Source: Silicimonas algicola (GTDB lineage: Bacteria; Pseudomonadota; Alphaproteobacteria; Rhodobacterales; Rhodobacteraceae). From it: 64,000 nt of DNA. The stretch covers positions 28,057 through 92,056 of the forward strand of contig NZ_QGGV01000003.1 of the NCBI RefSeq assembly GCF_003148765.1, in the 5' to 3' direction. Of this stretch, positions 1 to 9,241 are shown one piece after another. Below the pieces are notes generated by a model. The model had not been told where the DNA came from. It searched no databases and saw nothing but the letters and a program-made list of their open reading frames with translations. Made by a program: the position numbers and the translations under genes. Positions within the stretch are counted from its first letter, which is position 1, and every line of letters starts with the position of its first letter.

Positions 1-2
1 CT

Positions 3-1121
3 GTGGCCGATGGCGTCGTGGCTGAGGTCTTGGCCCCCGGCGTCACCATCGCGGACGAGGCGGGCAAGGTCGCGATCACCATTCCCCTTTCGATATCAGT
101 GCCCTGGAGGGTGACGTTGGCGGATGGACCGCCGCGCGTGATCGTCGAGTTCGGCGACGTGGATTTGACCGAAGTGCCCGCAGCAGCCTCTGTCGCCATC
201 GGCGAAATTACGACGGAACATCACGCGCCGGGATGGTCCCGGATGGTGGCTGTCCTCCGCGAACCCCTGGACGTCGACACGGCCGAGATGACGACCGCGG
301 ACGACGGATCGGCTATCCTCTCCGTCATGCTGATCCCGGCGACGGCCGAGACCTTCCGTACCCAGGCCGACCCCGCCAACGTCCCCGGTCCCCTCGTCAC
401 CAACCCCGAGGCCCGTCCGATGATCGCCATCGACCCGGGTCACGGCGGCTTCGATCCCGGTGCCGAGATCGAGGTCTTTCGCGAGGCCGACCTGACGCTT
501 CAGTTCGCGCGGAAGCTGCGCGAGCAACTCATGTCCACCGACCGCTTCGACGTGGTCCTGACGCGGGAGGACGATGTCTTCGTCTCGCTCGACGACCGTC
601 TGGATATCGCGCGCGAGGCGGGGGCCGACGTGTTCCTGTCGTTTCACGCCGACGCGCTCGATGACGCCTCGGGCGAGGCGTCGGGCGTCACGGTTTACCG
701 GCTTTCGCCCGAAGCCGCCGGCAACGCGGACGAGGAACAGGCCGAGCGGCACGGCGCCGCGAACATGCTGGGCGGCGTCGATCTGAACGGCGCGGGCGAC
801 GACGTGTCCGTGGCGCTTCTGGAACTCGCGCGGCAGGACACGACGCCCAGGACCGACGCCCTGTCGGCAGCCCTTGTGTCGGCGTTCCGGTCGGCGGAAC
901 TGGCGGTCAATTCGCACCCCGAGCGAACCGGCGACCTGGCCGTCCTGAAGGCATCAGAGATTCCGTCGATCCTGATCGAATTGGGTTTTCTGTCCTCGAA
1001 GGCCGACCGGGCGCGGCTTGCCTCCGAGAAATGGCAGCACGAGGCGGCGGTGGCGGTCAGGAACGCCCTTCTCCTGTGGGAGGATGAAGACCGCCTGCGC
1101 CGCGACGCCCTGCGCCGTTAG
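3..1121 (+). CDS. amiC: N-acetylmuramoyl-L-alanine amidase, 5' end outside window
   Basis: Periplasmic zinc amidase of the AmiC type, which cuts the bond between N-acetylmuramate and L-alanine in peptidoglycan, usually at the septum. The first ~110 residues look like an AMIN targeting domain. The Amidase_3 domain follows from about residue 138: IAIDPGHGGFDPG carries the first zinc His, FREA the zinc Glu, LSFHADA the second zinc His, and ILIELGFLS the catalytic Glu near the C-terminus. No signal peptide is visible and the GTG at position 3 falls within the AMIN domain, so the true start is probably upstream of the window. PBP1A follows on the same strand after 93 bases, a pairing that fits joint peptidoglycan remodelling. 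Confidence 0.9.
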   Translation: MADGVVAEVLAPGVTIADEAGKVAITIPLSISVPWRVTLADGPPRVIVEFGDVDLTEVPAAASVAIGEITTEHHAPGWSRMVAVLREPLDVDTAEMTTADDGSAILSVMLIPATAETFRTQADPANVPGPLVTNPEARPMIAIDPGHGGFDPGAEIEVFREADLTLQFARKLREQLMSTDRFDVVLTREDDVFVSLDDRLDIAREAGADVFLSFHADALDDASGEASGVTVYRLSPEAAGNADEEQAERHGAANMLGGVDLNGAGDDVSVALLELARQDTTPRTDALSAALVSAFRSAELAVNSHPERTGDLAVLKASEIPSILIELGFLSSKADRARLASEKWQHEAAVAVRNALLLWEDEDRLRRDALRR

Positions 1122-1214
1122 AAGCCTTCTTGTGGGCCGAAACCCGCGCGGAGCCCTTTTGACCCGGACCACTCCGCGCCATATACAGGATCGACAGGCA
1201 AAGGTGCGGCGACG

Positions 1215-3731
1215 GTGACCCGGTTCTTCTTCTCTTTTCTAGGCGCGATATTCTCGCTCGTGACGCTCGGCCTTCTGATGGTCGCGCTGGTCGGCGGGGC
1301 CGTGTTCTATGTCTACGGCCGCGATCTGCCGGACGTGGCGCCCCTGGCGAACTACCAGCCGCCTACGCTGACACGCATCTATTCGCCCGAGGGGCGGATC
1401 ATCGACGAATACGCAGCGCAGCGCCGGATCTACATTCCCTACGACGAGATCCCGGACACGGTGAAGAACGCCTTCATCTCGGCCGAGGACAAGCGGTTCT
1501 GGACCCACGGCGGTTTCGATATCCAGGGGATTGCGGCGGCCCTCTACGAGGCCGCGCAGACCCGCGGCGAGTCCGTCCGCGGCGCCTCGACCATCCCGCA
1601 GCAGGTGGCGAAGATCATCTACTTCGGCAGCGAGCGGGCCATCGAGCGCAAGATCAAGGAGGCGATCCAGGCGTCGCGCATGGTCAAGGAGATCGGGCGC
1701 GAGAAGATCCTCGAGATCTATCTCAACGAAATCTTCCTCGGCCAGAACGCCTACGGTGTCGCGGCCGCCGCTCAAACCTACTTCAACAAGTCCCTGACCC
1801 AGCTCAACGCGCAAGAGGCGGCATACCTCGCGGCGTTGCCGAAGGCGCCCTCGACCTATCACCCGGTCACCGCCGAAGAGCGCGCCGTCGCGCGCCGGAA
1901 TTTCGTGCTGACCGAGATGTACGAGAACGGCTACATCGACGAGCCGACCTACGAGGAAGCCCGCGTGGCGCCGCTTCTGACCGTGCAGGCCGGAGACCGC
2001 GAGGCTTTCGCGGCGAAGCTGCCGGCGCGGGACTATTTCACCGAGGAGATCAGCCGCCAGCTCACGCGCGATTTCGGACAGGAAGGCTTCAAGGCCGCCG
2101 GCCTGACGATCCGGGCGACGATCGACCCCGAGATGCAGAAGATCGCTGCCGCAGCGCTGCAGGAGGCGCTCGAGGAATACGACCGCGCGCAGGGCGAATG
2201 GCACGGCACCGTGGCGACGCTGGAGCCCGAGCAGCTGACCGACGCCAAGACCTGGCGTGCGGCGCTGGAAGAGATCCCGAAGCTCGCCCGCGACGTCGAA
2301 AGCTGGTTTCCCGCCGTGGTGCTTGAGGTCGGCGAAAGCGCGGCCCGGATCGGGGTCGAGGCTTGGGCCGACGGCGCCGACGGCCACTGGATCACGCCGG
2401 ACGACGTGAAGTGGATCCGCAAGGCCCGCGTGGCAGGCGATGTTCTGAACGTCGGCGACGTGATCCACGTCCGCCACGATGGCGGCAGCCCCGACGACCC
2501 GGTCTTCTCGCTGCGGCAGGTGCCGGGCGTGCAGGGCGGCTTCATGGCGATGGACGTCAACACCGGCCGCGTCATCGCGATGCAGGGCGGCTTTTCCTAC
2601 CAGGTGTCGAACTTCAACCGTGCGACGCAGGCGCTGCGCCAACCGGGCTCGTCGTTCAAGCCCTTCGTCTATGCGGCGGCCCTGGATTCGGGCTTCACGC
2701 CCGCGACGATCATCGTCGACGCGCCGATCGAGGTCGACGTGGGCGGCGGGCGGGTGTGGCGTCCGAGGAACGCCTCGAACCGCTTCTACGGGCCGACGCC
2801 CCTGCGCACCGGGATCGAGCGGTCGCGGAACCTGATGACGGTCCGTCTGGCCGAAGAGGTGGGAATGCCGACCGTCGCGGGCTATGCCGAACGCTTCGGC
2901 GTGTACGACCGGATGGACCCGTTCCTCGCCAACTCTCTGGGAAGCCAGGAGACGACGCTGTTCCGCATGGTCTCGGCCTACGCCATGTTCGCCAACGGCG
3001 GCGAGCGGGTCGAGCCCACGCTCGTCGACCGGGTGCAGGACAGGTGGGGCACCACGATCTATCGCCACGATCAGCGTACCTGCGAGGAATGCGGAGTCGA
3101 GGATCTGGCGGCCGGAAAAACCCCGCGCATCATCACCAACGGCAAGCGCGTGATGAACCCGATCACGGCCTACCAGCTCACCTCGATGATGCGGGGCGTC
3201 GTCGAGCGTGGAACGGCGGCGGGGCAGGTCAACCTGGGTGTTCCCACGGCCGGCAAGACCGGCACCACCAACGACGCCCGCGACGTCTGGTTCGTCGGCT
3301 TCACCTCGACCATCGCGGCGGGGTGCTATATCGGTTACGACCAGCCCCGGGCTCTTGGACGCGGCGCGTCGGGAGGCGAGTTCTGTGCGCCGGTCTTCCA
3401 GAACTTCATGAAGAAGGCCGTCGAGAAGTACGGCGGCGGCCGCTTCGAGATTCCGCCCGGCGGGCACTTCATCAACATCGACCGCTACAACGGTGCGCGG
3501 CTTCCCGACAATGCGAGCGGCGAGAACGTGGTGGCGGAGTACTTCCGCGAGGGCGAGGAGCCGGTCTTCGGCATCGCCTTCGACGGCGGTTTCGCCATGG
3601 GGGCAAACCTGCCGCTCTACACCGAGGAAGTCTCGCGCGCGACGCGCCAGGTCGAGACCTCGGACGGCGACGTGGTCAACATCCCCAGCCAAGCGACTGC
3701 CGGCGAGATTTCGTCGGGCGGGCTGTACTAG
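1215..3731 (+). CDS. mrcA: Penicillin-binding protein 1A, bifunctional glycosyltransferase/transpeptidase
   Basis: Class A PBP of 838 residues, inner-membrane anchored, that polymerises lipid II and cross-links the glycan strands. An N-terminal membrane segment (about residues 8-33) precedes the GT51 domain, which has EDKRFWTHGG with the catalytic Glu, GASTIPQQVAK and EIYLNEIFLGQNAYGV. The transpeptidase domain shows the SxxK motif in PGSSFKPFVYA, SRN in ERSRNLMTV and the KTG box in AGKTGTTNDARDVW. The start is a GTG with an AAGGTG ribosome site eight bases upstream. It follows the amidase gene in the same direction. Length and motif order are normal for the family. Confidence 0.96.
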   Translation: MTRFFFSFLGAIFSLVTLGLLMVALVGGAVFYVYGRDLPDVAPLANYQPPTLTRIYSPEGRIIDEYAAQRRIYIPYDEIPDTVKNAFISAEDKRFWTHGGFDIQGIAAALYEAAQTRGESVRGASTIPQQVAKIIYFGSERAIERKIKEAIQASRMVKEIGREKILEIYLNEIFLGQNAYGVAAAAQTYFNKSLTQLNAQEAAYLAALPKAPSTYHPVTAEERAVARRNFVLTEMYENGYIDEPTYEEARVAPLLTVQAGDREAFAAKLPARDYFTEEISRQLTRDFGQEGFKAAGLTIRATIDPEMQKIAAAALQEALEEYDRAQGEWHGTVATLEPEQLTDAKTWRAALEEIPKLARDVESWFPAVVLEVGESAARIGVEAWADGADGHWITPDDVKWIRKARVAGDVLNVGDVIHVRHDGGSPDDPVFSLRQVPGVQGGFMAMDVNTGRVIAMQGGFSYQVSNFNRATQALRQPGSSFKPFVYAAALDSGFTPATIIVDAPIEVDVGGGRVWRPRNASNRFYGPTPLRTGIERSRNLMTVRLAEEVGMPTVAGYAERFGVYDRMDPFLANSLGSQETTLFRMVSAYAMFANGGERVEPTLVDRVQDRWGTTIYRHDQRTCEECGVEDLAAGKTPRIITNGKRVMNPITAYQLTSMMRGVVERGTAAGQVNLGVPTAGKTGTTNDARDVWFVGFTSTIAAGCYIGYDQPRALGRGASGGEFCAPVFQNFMKKAVEKYGGGRFEIPPGGHFINIDRYNGARLPDNASGENVVAEYFREGEEPVFGIAFDGGFAMGANLPLYTEEVSRATRQVETSDGDVVNIPSQATAGEISSGGLY

Positions 3732-3768
3732 GACAGCGCCGCCACGCCGATGAAACGGTCAGGAGGTC

Positions 3769-4893
3769 TCAGTCGTCCGACTGGGCCTCGCCTCGTTTCA
3801 TCCCCGAAACACCGAGCGCGAGTGTGGCAGCCATGAAGCCGTCCAGATCGCCGTCCAGCACCCCTTGCGTGTCCGAGGTCTCGTGCCCGGTCCGCAGGTC
3901 CTTCACCATCTGGTAGGGCTGGAGGACATAGGACCGGATCTGGTTGCCCCAGCCCGCGTCGCCCTTGTTCTCGTGCGCCTCGGTGATGGCCGCGTTCCGG
4001 CGGTCCAGTTCCATCTGGTAGAGCCTCGACTTCAGCGCCTTCATCGCGATGTCGCGGTTCTGGTGCTGCGACTTCTCGGACGAGGTCACCACGATCCCCG
4101 TCGGCAGGTGCGTGATCCGCACCGCCGAGTCGGTCGTGTTGACGTGCTGTCCACCGGCGCCAGACGAGCGGTAGGTGTCGATGCGGATGTCGTTGGCGGC
4201 GATGTCGATCTCGATGTTGTCGTCGACGACGGGATAGACCCAGACACTGGCGAAGGAGGTTTCGCGCGTGCCCTTGCCGAAGGGCGAGATGCGGACGAGT
4301 CGATGCACGCCCGCCTCGGTCTTCAGCCAGCCATAGGCGTTCGGGCCCTTGATCTGGTAGGCGCAGGACTTGATGCCCGCCTCCGATCCGCCGATCTCGT
4401 CCTGAAGCTCGACCTTGAAGCCGCGCTTCTCGGCCCACCTGATGTACATCCGCTGAAGCATCTGCGCCCAGTCGCAGGCCTCGGTGCCACCTGCGCCCGC
4501 GTTGATCTCGAGGAAGGTGTCGTTTCCGTCCGCCTCGCCGTCAAGCAGCGCCTCGAGTTCGGCTTGGGCCGCGCGGTCGCGAAGCGCCTTCAGCGCTGCC
4601 TCGGCCTCGCTCACCACCTCGGCGTCGTCTTCCATCTCGCCCAGTTCGATCAGCTCGACGTTGTCGGACAGCTCTTGCGACATGGCCTTGTAGCGCGTCA
4701 CGGCGTCGACCAGCATCTGCCGGTCCCGCATCAGGGTCTGCGCGCGCGCCGGGTCGTCCCATAGCTTGGGATCCTCGGTCATCGCGTTGAATTCTTCCAG
4801 ACGATGCTCTGCCGTGTCCCAGTCCATCCGCTGCGCCAGCAGATGAAGCGACTTCTGGATGGCGGCGACCGTGTTCTCGGCCTCGGCGCGCAT
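3769..4893 (-). CDS. prfB: Peptide chain release factor 2
   Basis: Class I release factor recognising UGA and UAA stop codons. The 374-residue frame has the PTC-contacting GGQ in SSGAGGQHVNTTDSA and the SPF stop-codon recognition tripeptide in RISPFGKGTRETSF. The start is placed at MRAEAENTVAAIQ (position 4893), which matches RF2 family N-termini; the frame stays open for 14 codons upstream but that part is unlike the family. The frame runs uninterrupted through the region where Escherichia coli prfB has its programmed +1 frameshift, so the usual autoregulatory UGA is absent. It converges with the PBP1A gene, with only 37 bases between the stops. Confidence 0.96.
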   Translation of the reverse strand: MRAEAENTVAAIQKSLHLLAQRMDWDTAEHRLEEFNAMTEDPKLWDDPARAQTLMRDRQMLVDAVTRYKAMSQELSDNVELIELGEMEDDAEVVSEAEAALKALRDRAAQAELEALLDGEADGNDTFLEINAGAGGTEACDWAQMLQRMYIRWAEKRGFKVELQDEIGGSEAGIKSCAYQIKGPNAYGWLKTEAGVHRLVRISPFGKGTRETSFASVWVYPVVDDNIEIDIAANDIRIDTYRSSGAGGQHVNTTDSAVRITHLPTGIVVTSSEKSQHQNRDIAMKALKSRLYQMELDRRNAAITEAHENKGDAGWGNQIRSYVLQPYQMVKDLRTGHETSDTQGVLDGDLDGFMAATLALGVSGMKRGEAQSDD

Positions 4894-5021
4894 GGGACCT
4901 CCGGGGGGTGAATGCCTGTCGGCGGGTGATACCAACGCGCGGGTGTGGCTTCAAGCACGAGGGGACGGGCGGGTGATCTGGATCAAGGCGCGGTCGCTCC
5001 GCGCCGGACAGGACTGAGCGC

Positions 5022-5813
5022 ATGGAGGATACATCGCATCCGTTGGCGCTTCCGGCTTCGCCGATCCCCCAGATCGCGCGGGTGACCGTGCCGGAACTGG
5101 TTTCGGCACTGAAGGCCGGGATCTGGGACTTTCGCACCGCACCCCTTTTCGGGATTGCTTTCAGCACCTTCTATGTGGCCGCGGGACTGGCGCTCTGGTG
5201 GCTCGGGGCGGGGACCTTTCTCTGGACGCTCGCCTTCGCACTCGGTTTCCCGCTGGTCGCGCCCTTCGCCGCGGTCGGGCTCTACGAGGTCAGCCGCCGG
5301 ATCGAGGCCGGAGAGCCGCTCGTCTGGGGCCCCGTGCTGTCGGTCGTCTGGCACGAAAGGACGCGGCAGCTTCCATGGGTCGGTGCGATCCTCGCCTTCA
5401 CCTTCCTGTTCTGGAGCTTCTTCGCCCACATGACCTTCGCGCTCTTCATGGGCCTCGGCGCCATGCATCACGGCCCCCTGACGTTGGAGGCGTTCATGAC
5501 GCCCGAGGGCCTGACCATGCTGGCGGTGCAGGGCCTCGTGGGCGCAGGCGTGGCCTTCCTGACCTTCGGCATGACCGCGGTGTCGCTGCCGCTTCTGGTC
5601 GACCGCGAGATCGACTTCGTGACGGCCATGATCGTCAGCCTGAACACCGTTCGGCACAACCGCGTTGTCATGGGGCTTTGGGCGCTGACGATCGCGGCAG
5701 GGCTGCTCGTGGCGATGCTGCCGGCGTTCCTCGGGCTCTTCGTGGCGCTACCCGTCTTCGGTCATGCGACGTGGCATCTCTATCGTCGCGCGCTTTACAC
5801 GCCCGCGCCCTGA
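5022..5813 (+). CDS. DUF2189 family integral membrane protein
   Basis: A 263-residue polytopic membrane protein that I recognise as DUF2189; its function is not established. Hydrophobic segments lie at about residues 47-65, 68-90, 125-150, 170-195 and 215-245. The pattern of paired helices around the motif VAPFAAVGLYEVSRRIEAGE is typical of the family. The ATG at 5022 is preceded by an AGGA element nine bases upstream. It is transcribed away from prfB, with 128 bases between the two starts, and converges on the bactofilin gene. A hairpin terminator at 5821-5848 separates it from that gene. Confidence 0.8.
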   Translation: MEDTSHPLALPASPIPQIARVTVPELVSALKAGIWDFRTAPLFGIAFSTFYVAAGLALWWLGAGTFLWTLAFALGFPLVAPFAAVGLYEVSRRIEAGEPLVWGPVLSVVWHERTRQLPWVGAILAFTFLFWSFFAHMTFALFMGLGAMHHGPLTLEAFMTPEGLTMLAVQGLVGAGVAFLTFGMTAVSLPLLVDREIDFVTAMIVSLNTVRHNRVVMGLWALTIAAGLLVAMLPAFLGLFVALPVFGHATWHLYRRALYTPAP

Positions 5814-5820
5814 GACACGA

Positions 5821-5848
5821 AAAAGGCGCCGCGGGTGGCGGCGCCTTC
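5821..5848 (-). terminator. Intrinsic terminator of the M23-bactofilin operon
   Basis: An 8-bp perfect stem (GGCGCCGC at 5826-5833 pairing with GCGGCGCC at 5839-5846, loop GGGTG). On the minus strand it is followed by a run of five T, so it ends transcription of the bactofilin gene. It lies immediately after the stop codon of the convergent DUF2189 gene and may also stop plus-strand transcription less efficiently. Confidence 0.75.
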
Positions 5849-5870
5849 GAACATCCCCAGGGGACGAAGC

Positions 5871-6404
5871 TTACTTCACGCCGCCTGCCGGGGCGCTCGT
5901 GCCCACGCCCATGCCGGGCTTCGGCGCGATGCCGCCCTTCGAGTTCAGCGGGTCTTCCTGTCGCTGGACCGAACCCTCGAAATGGGCGCCGGATTCGATG
6001 GCGATGGTCTTGTGGATGATGTCACCCTCGACGCGGGCGGTCGAGGTGAGGCGAACCTTGAGGCCGCGCACCTTGCCGACCACGCGGCCGTTCACGACGA
6101 CGTCGTCGGCGATGCACTCGCCCTTCACCGTGGCGCCTTCGCCGACGGTCAGAAGATGCGCGCGGATGTCACCCTCGACGTTGCCCTCGATCTGGATGTC
6201 GCCGGTCGTCTTGATGTTGCCGGTGATCTGAAGGTCGGCCGAGAGGACCGATGCCGGCGGCTTGGCCTTCGGCGCGGAAGAGGACGAGGAGGGGCTGAAG
6301 TCCGAGCTGCTGTTCGACTGGTTCATGACGGGCGCCTTTTCTTCCTTTGCTGCCTCAGTTCCCTGCTTGGGGCCGGGTTCGTTGATTTTGCTCTTAGAAA
6401 ACAT
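5871..6404 (-). CDS. Bactofilin-type polymer-forming cytoskeletal protein
   Basis: A 177-residue bactofilin (DUF583 beta-helix). Such proteins polymerise without nucleotide into filaments at the membrane and scaffold wall-modifying enzymes. The beta-helical core spans about residues 68-155, with repeats such as DLQITGNIKTTGDIQIEGN and VEGDIRAHLLTVGEGATV. It is flanked by a charged, Ser-rich N-terminal tail and a Gly/Pro-rich C-terminal tail, as usual. Its start overlaps the end of the M23 peptidase gene by 11 bases, so the two are almost certainly one transcription unit and translationally coupled. The pairing suggests that the filament localises that peptidase. Confidence 0.9.
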   Translation of the reverse strand: MFSKSKINEPGPKQGTEAAKEEKAPVMNQSNSSSDFSPSSSSSAPKAKPPASVLSADLQITGNIKTTGDIQIEGNVEGDIRAHLLTVGEGATVKGECIADDVVVNGRVVGKVRGLKVRLTSTARVEGDIIHKTIAIESGAHFEGSVQRQEDPLNSKGGIAPKPGMGVGTSAPAGGVK

Positions 6405-7704
6405 CTCTAGCTGCCTTGATGAATTTCATCGGGTTGAGGGCGTCACCGCCGATCCGGATCTCGTAGTGGAGATGGGTTCCGGTCGACCGTCCGGTGTTCC
6501 CCATATCACCGATCAGGTCCCCGCGCGAGACTCTTTGCCCAACCTCGACCCGGATTTTGGAGAGGTGTCCATATCGTGTCTCGTATCCGAAATCATGCCG
6601 TATCTTGATGAGGTGGCCATATCCTGACGCCGTTCCGGCGTGCGTCACCACCCCATCGGCGGTGGCAAGGATCGGCGTCCCGGTGCCGCCGGCGAAATCA
6701 TGCCCCTCGTGCATCCGGCCCCATCGCTTGCCGAAGCCGGATGTCGAGCGGTAGCTGCCCTTGATCGGGAACGAGAACGGCAGCTTCTCGGCGGCGATGC
6801 GATAGAGGTTCGCCTCGTCGAGACGTCCCAGCACCTCGTTGGCGCGGTCGGTCAGGGGGTCGGGCTCGGCGTCGCCGCTGGTCGAGAAGACGATCGGGGT
6901 CAGAGGGCCGCCCTGGCCCGAATAGCTGCGGCGGACCTGCTCTAGGATCGAATCGGTCGGAAGTCCCACGGCCGAGAACATCTCCTCGATCGGCGACAGC
7001 GACGTCGTCACCGCCTCCTCGATCTGGCTGAAGATGCGCTCGTTGCGCTCGGCCTCGAGTTTCTGGTCGAAGGCGACTTCCTGGAGCATCGTCTCGGCCT
7101 CGACGACCTTGTCGTTCATCTGGTCGCGCTCTCCCGCCAGATCGCCCAGGGCCGCCGTCATCACGTCCAGCGTCGTCTCGAGATCGCTCATCCGGGTGAT
7201 GTCGGGTCTCTCGGCCGCGCTCTCGGCGATCTCGGCCAGAAGAAGTTCGGACTGTTTGCGGGCCTCGTCGCGTTCCTTCATCGTCTCGCGCAGCGTGCCG
7301 GCGATGACGTCGACGCCGGTTTCCAGTTCACGCCGGCGGTCTTCGGAGGCGAGGAGACGGGACTGCATCGCCGAGACCTCGGCCAGCGCCACCGCGAAGC
7401 GCCCCTGCGCGTCGGAAGCCTCGCGCGCTCTCGCGTCGCGTTCGTGGGAAAGCTCGTTCAGGCGCGCCTCGTACACGGCCTGGTCCCGCAGCGCCTGTTC
7501 GCGCAGGTCGCCCGCGCCGAGGCTGTGCATGATGAGGATGGCGGACGAGACGATCGTCCAGCCAAGGAGCAGGGCGCTTCCGGCGATGCCGACGAACTGC
7601 GTCGCGGGCGAGAGGCGGACGAACCGGGTTTCGGTGTCCGACCTCAGGAAAAGCCTCTGCTCAGGAAATGTGCGCTCCAGCGCACCGCTCAGTCTGGATA
7701 TCAT
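6394..7704 (-). CDS. M23 family metallopeptidase, membrane anchored, LmdC-like
   Basis: Probable peptidoglycan endopeptidase of 436 residues. The N-terminus has a short basic segment and one transmembrane helix (around AGSALLLGWTIVSSAILIM). A long Glu/Arg-rich coiled coil follows, and then a C-terminal LytM/M23 domain with zinc ligands in GRMHEGHDFAGGTGTPI and HLHYEIRIGG. The start at MISRLSGALERTFPEQ (7704) is chosen because relatives begin there; a frame extension to 7770 exists but is poor. The layout (TM, coiled coil, M23) and the 11-base overlap with a bactofilin gene resemble the LmdC-BacA pair known in other alphaproteobacteria. Activity is predicted, not shown. Confidence 0.9.
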   Translation of the reverse strand: MISRLSGALERTFPEQRLFLRSDTETRFVRLSPATQFVGIAGSALLLGWTIVSSAILIMHSLGAGDLREQALRDQAVYEARLNELSHERDARAREASDAQGRFAVALAEVSAMQSRLLASEDRRRELETGVDVIAGTLRETMKERDEARKQSELLLAEIAESAAERPDITRMSDLETTLDVMTAALGDLAGERDQMNDKVVEAETMLQEVAFDQKLEAERNERIFSQIEEAVTTSLSPIEEMFSAVGLPTDSILEQVRRSYSGQGGPLTPIVFSTSGDAEPDPLTDRANEVLGRLDEANLYRIAAEKLPFSFPIKGSYRSTSGFGKRWGRMHEGHDFAGGTGTPILATADGVVTHAGTASGYGHLIKIRHDFGYETRYGHLSKIRVEVGQRVSRGDLIGDMGNTGRSTGTHLHYEIRIGGDALNPMKFIKAARDVF

Positions 7705-7865
7705 TGGCAGCGTCACAAGGTCCTGTCCCGTAACCTCGAATGAGGAGCCGGGCCCTGTCCGGCCCTTCACCCCGCGAAAGTCTTAAAGGCTGGGGGGGAG
7801 TCAGGCAACCGTGCCTTGCTCCCGCCGCGGAAATGCCGCGATTCAAGCGGAAAGCCGCCGAAAGA

Positions 7866-8678
7866 TCAGTTATTTCCGGCAAGTGGCCAGTAGAAGTCAG
7901 GCGGTATTCCGGCCTCGGCGCGCTTTTCCTCGTTGAAGGGCGGCTTCAGCGCTCCGTGGAAATAACGGCGGACAAGATCGTGGAACACGGGCTTCGGATC
8001 GAGGTCGCCGCGCCCGCAGAGAAAGTTGAACCACTTCGAGCCGTAGGCGACGTGGCCGACCTCTTCGGCATAGATCGTCTCGAGCGCGGCCACTGCACCG
8101 GCATCGCCGGACTTGCGGAAGATGCCGATCATCTGGGGCGTCACGTCCAGACCGCGCGCCTCCAGCACCATCGGGACGACAGCGAGGCGTCCGATCAGAT
8201 CGTCCGCCGTATCCTCGGCCGCCCGCCACATGCCGGCGTGGGCGGGCAGGGCGCCGTAGTGGCTGCCCTGCGCTTCGAGGCAATCGGCGACGAGTCCGAA
8301 GTGCTTTGATTCCTCGTCGGCCGCTCGGACCCAGTCGTCGTGAAAGCCGGCCGGCATGGGAACATGCCCGAACCGCGCGACGAGGTCCCAGTGCAGATCG
8401 ACAGCGTTCAACTCGATGTGGGCGACCGCGTGCAAGAGCGCCGCGCGGCCCTCGGGGCTGCCCGGCTTGCGCTTCGGCACGTCGCGCGGGTCGAGAAGCT
8501 CGGGCCTGTCAGGTCTCGCGGGGCGGTCGGGCGGCGAGGCGGTGCCGACGGGGAGGGTCTCGCCTGCCTCACGCGCCGCGAACCAGCGGGCGGCCTGCGC
8601 CCGCGACAGGCGGCACTTCTCGCGCGCGTCCGCCGTCGTCAGGACCTCGACCGCCATCTCCGTCAGCGTCTGTGTCAT
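7866..8678 (-). CDS. DUF455 family ferritin-like protein
   Basis: A 270-residue protein of the DUF455 family, which has a ferritin-like di-iron fold. Candidate metal ligands are visible in HAVAHIELNAVDLHWD, in ADEESKHFGLVADCLE and in YAEEVGHVAYGSKWF; this E/ExxH spacing is typical of carboxylate-bridged di-iron enzymes related to MiaE-type hydroxylases. The substrate is unknown. It lies 25 bases downstream of the peroxiredoxin gene on the same strand, so the two probably form an operon, which would fit oxygen or peroxide handling. Length is normal for the family. Confidence 0.85.
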   Translation of the reverse strand: MTQTLTEMAVEVLTTADAREKCRLSRAQAARWFAAREAGETLPVGTASPPDRPARPDRPELLDPRDVPKRKPGSPEGRAALLHAVAHIELNAVDLHWDLVARFGHVPMPAGFHDDWVRAADEESKHFGLVADCLEAQGSHYGALPAHAGMWRAAEDTADDLIGRLAVVPMVLEARGLDVTPQMIGIFRKSGDAGAVAALETIYAEEVGHVAYGSKWFNFLCGRGDLDPKPVFHDLVRRYFHGALKPPFNEEKRAEAGIPPDFYWPLAGNN

Positions 8679-8703
8679 GGCCGTCCTGTCCGGACCGAGC
8701 GGC

Positions 8704-9165
8704 TCACAGCGCCTTCACGGCGTTCAGAACCTCGTCCGCGTGGCCGTCCACTTTCACCTTGCGCCATTCGCGCGCGACCGTTCCGTCGCCCGTGACGAGA
8801 AACGTGGCGCGCTCGATACCCATGTAGCTCTTGCCGTACATCTGCTTCTCGCCCCAGACGCCGTACCGCTCGCAGACGTCGCTCTCGGCATCCGACGCCA
8901 GGATCACGCCCAGATCGTACTTGTCGCGGAACTTGTCGTGCTTCTGCACCGTGTCCTTGGAAATGCCGACGACAACGGCGCCGGCGGCCTCGAAATCCGC
9001 CGCGCGGGCGGTGAAGGCCTGCGCTTCCAAGGTGCAGCCGCGCGTGTCGTCCTTGGGGTAGAAATACAGCACGACCGCCTTCGGGCGCAGGTCGGAAAGG
9101 GTGATCTCGCCGCCTCCGTCGCGGGGGAGCGTGAAGTCGGGCGCGGTCTGTCCGTCGAGGCTCAT
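8704..9165 (-). CDS. bcp: Thioredoxin-dependent peroxiredoxin, BCP type
   Basis: A 153-residue peroxiredoxin that reduces hydrogen peroxide and organic hydroperoxides. The peroxidatic Cys lies in YPKDDTRGCTLEAQAFT, the classical BCP signature although Pro before GCT is replaced by Arg. A second Cys occurs in ESDVCERYGVWGEKQMYG, and ERATFLVTGDGTV is the usual C-terminal strand. It is followed after 25 bases by the DUF455 gene in the same direction and is divergent from the large AsmA-like gene at 9242. Assignment is by motif and length. Confidence 0.93.
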   Translation of the reverse strand: MSLDGQTAPDFTLPRDGGGEITLSDLRPKAVVLYFYPKDDTRGCTLEAQAFTARAADFEAAGAVVVGISKDTVQKHDKFRDKYDLGVILASDAESDVCERYGVWGEKQMYGKSYMGIERATFLVTGDGTVAREWRKVKVDGHADEVLNAVKAL

Positions 9166-9241
9166 GGGATGTCCCTGTGTCTTCTGCGATTACAGTTTGG
9201 TGTTTTAGTCCGCTTCGGCCCAGAATACACCCCGGACGCAA

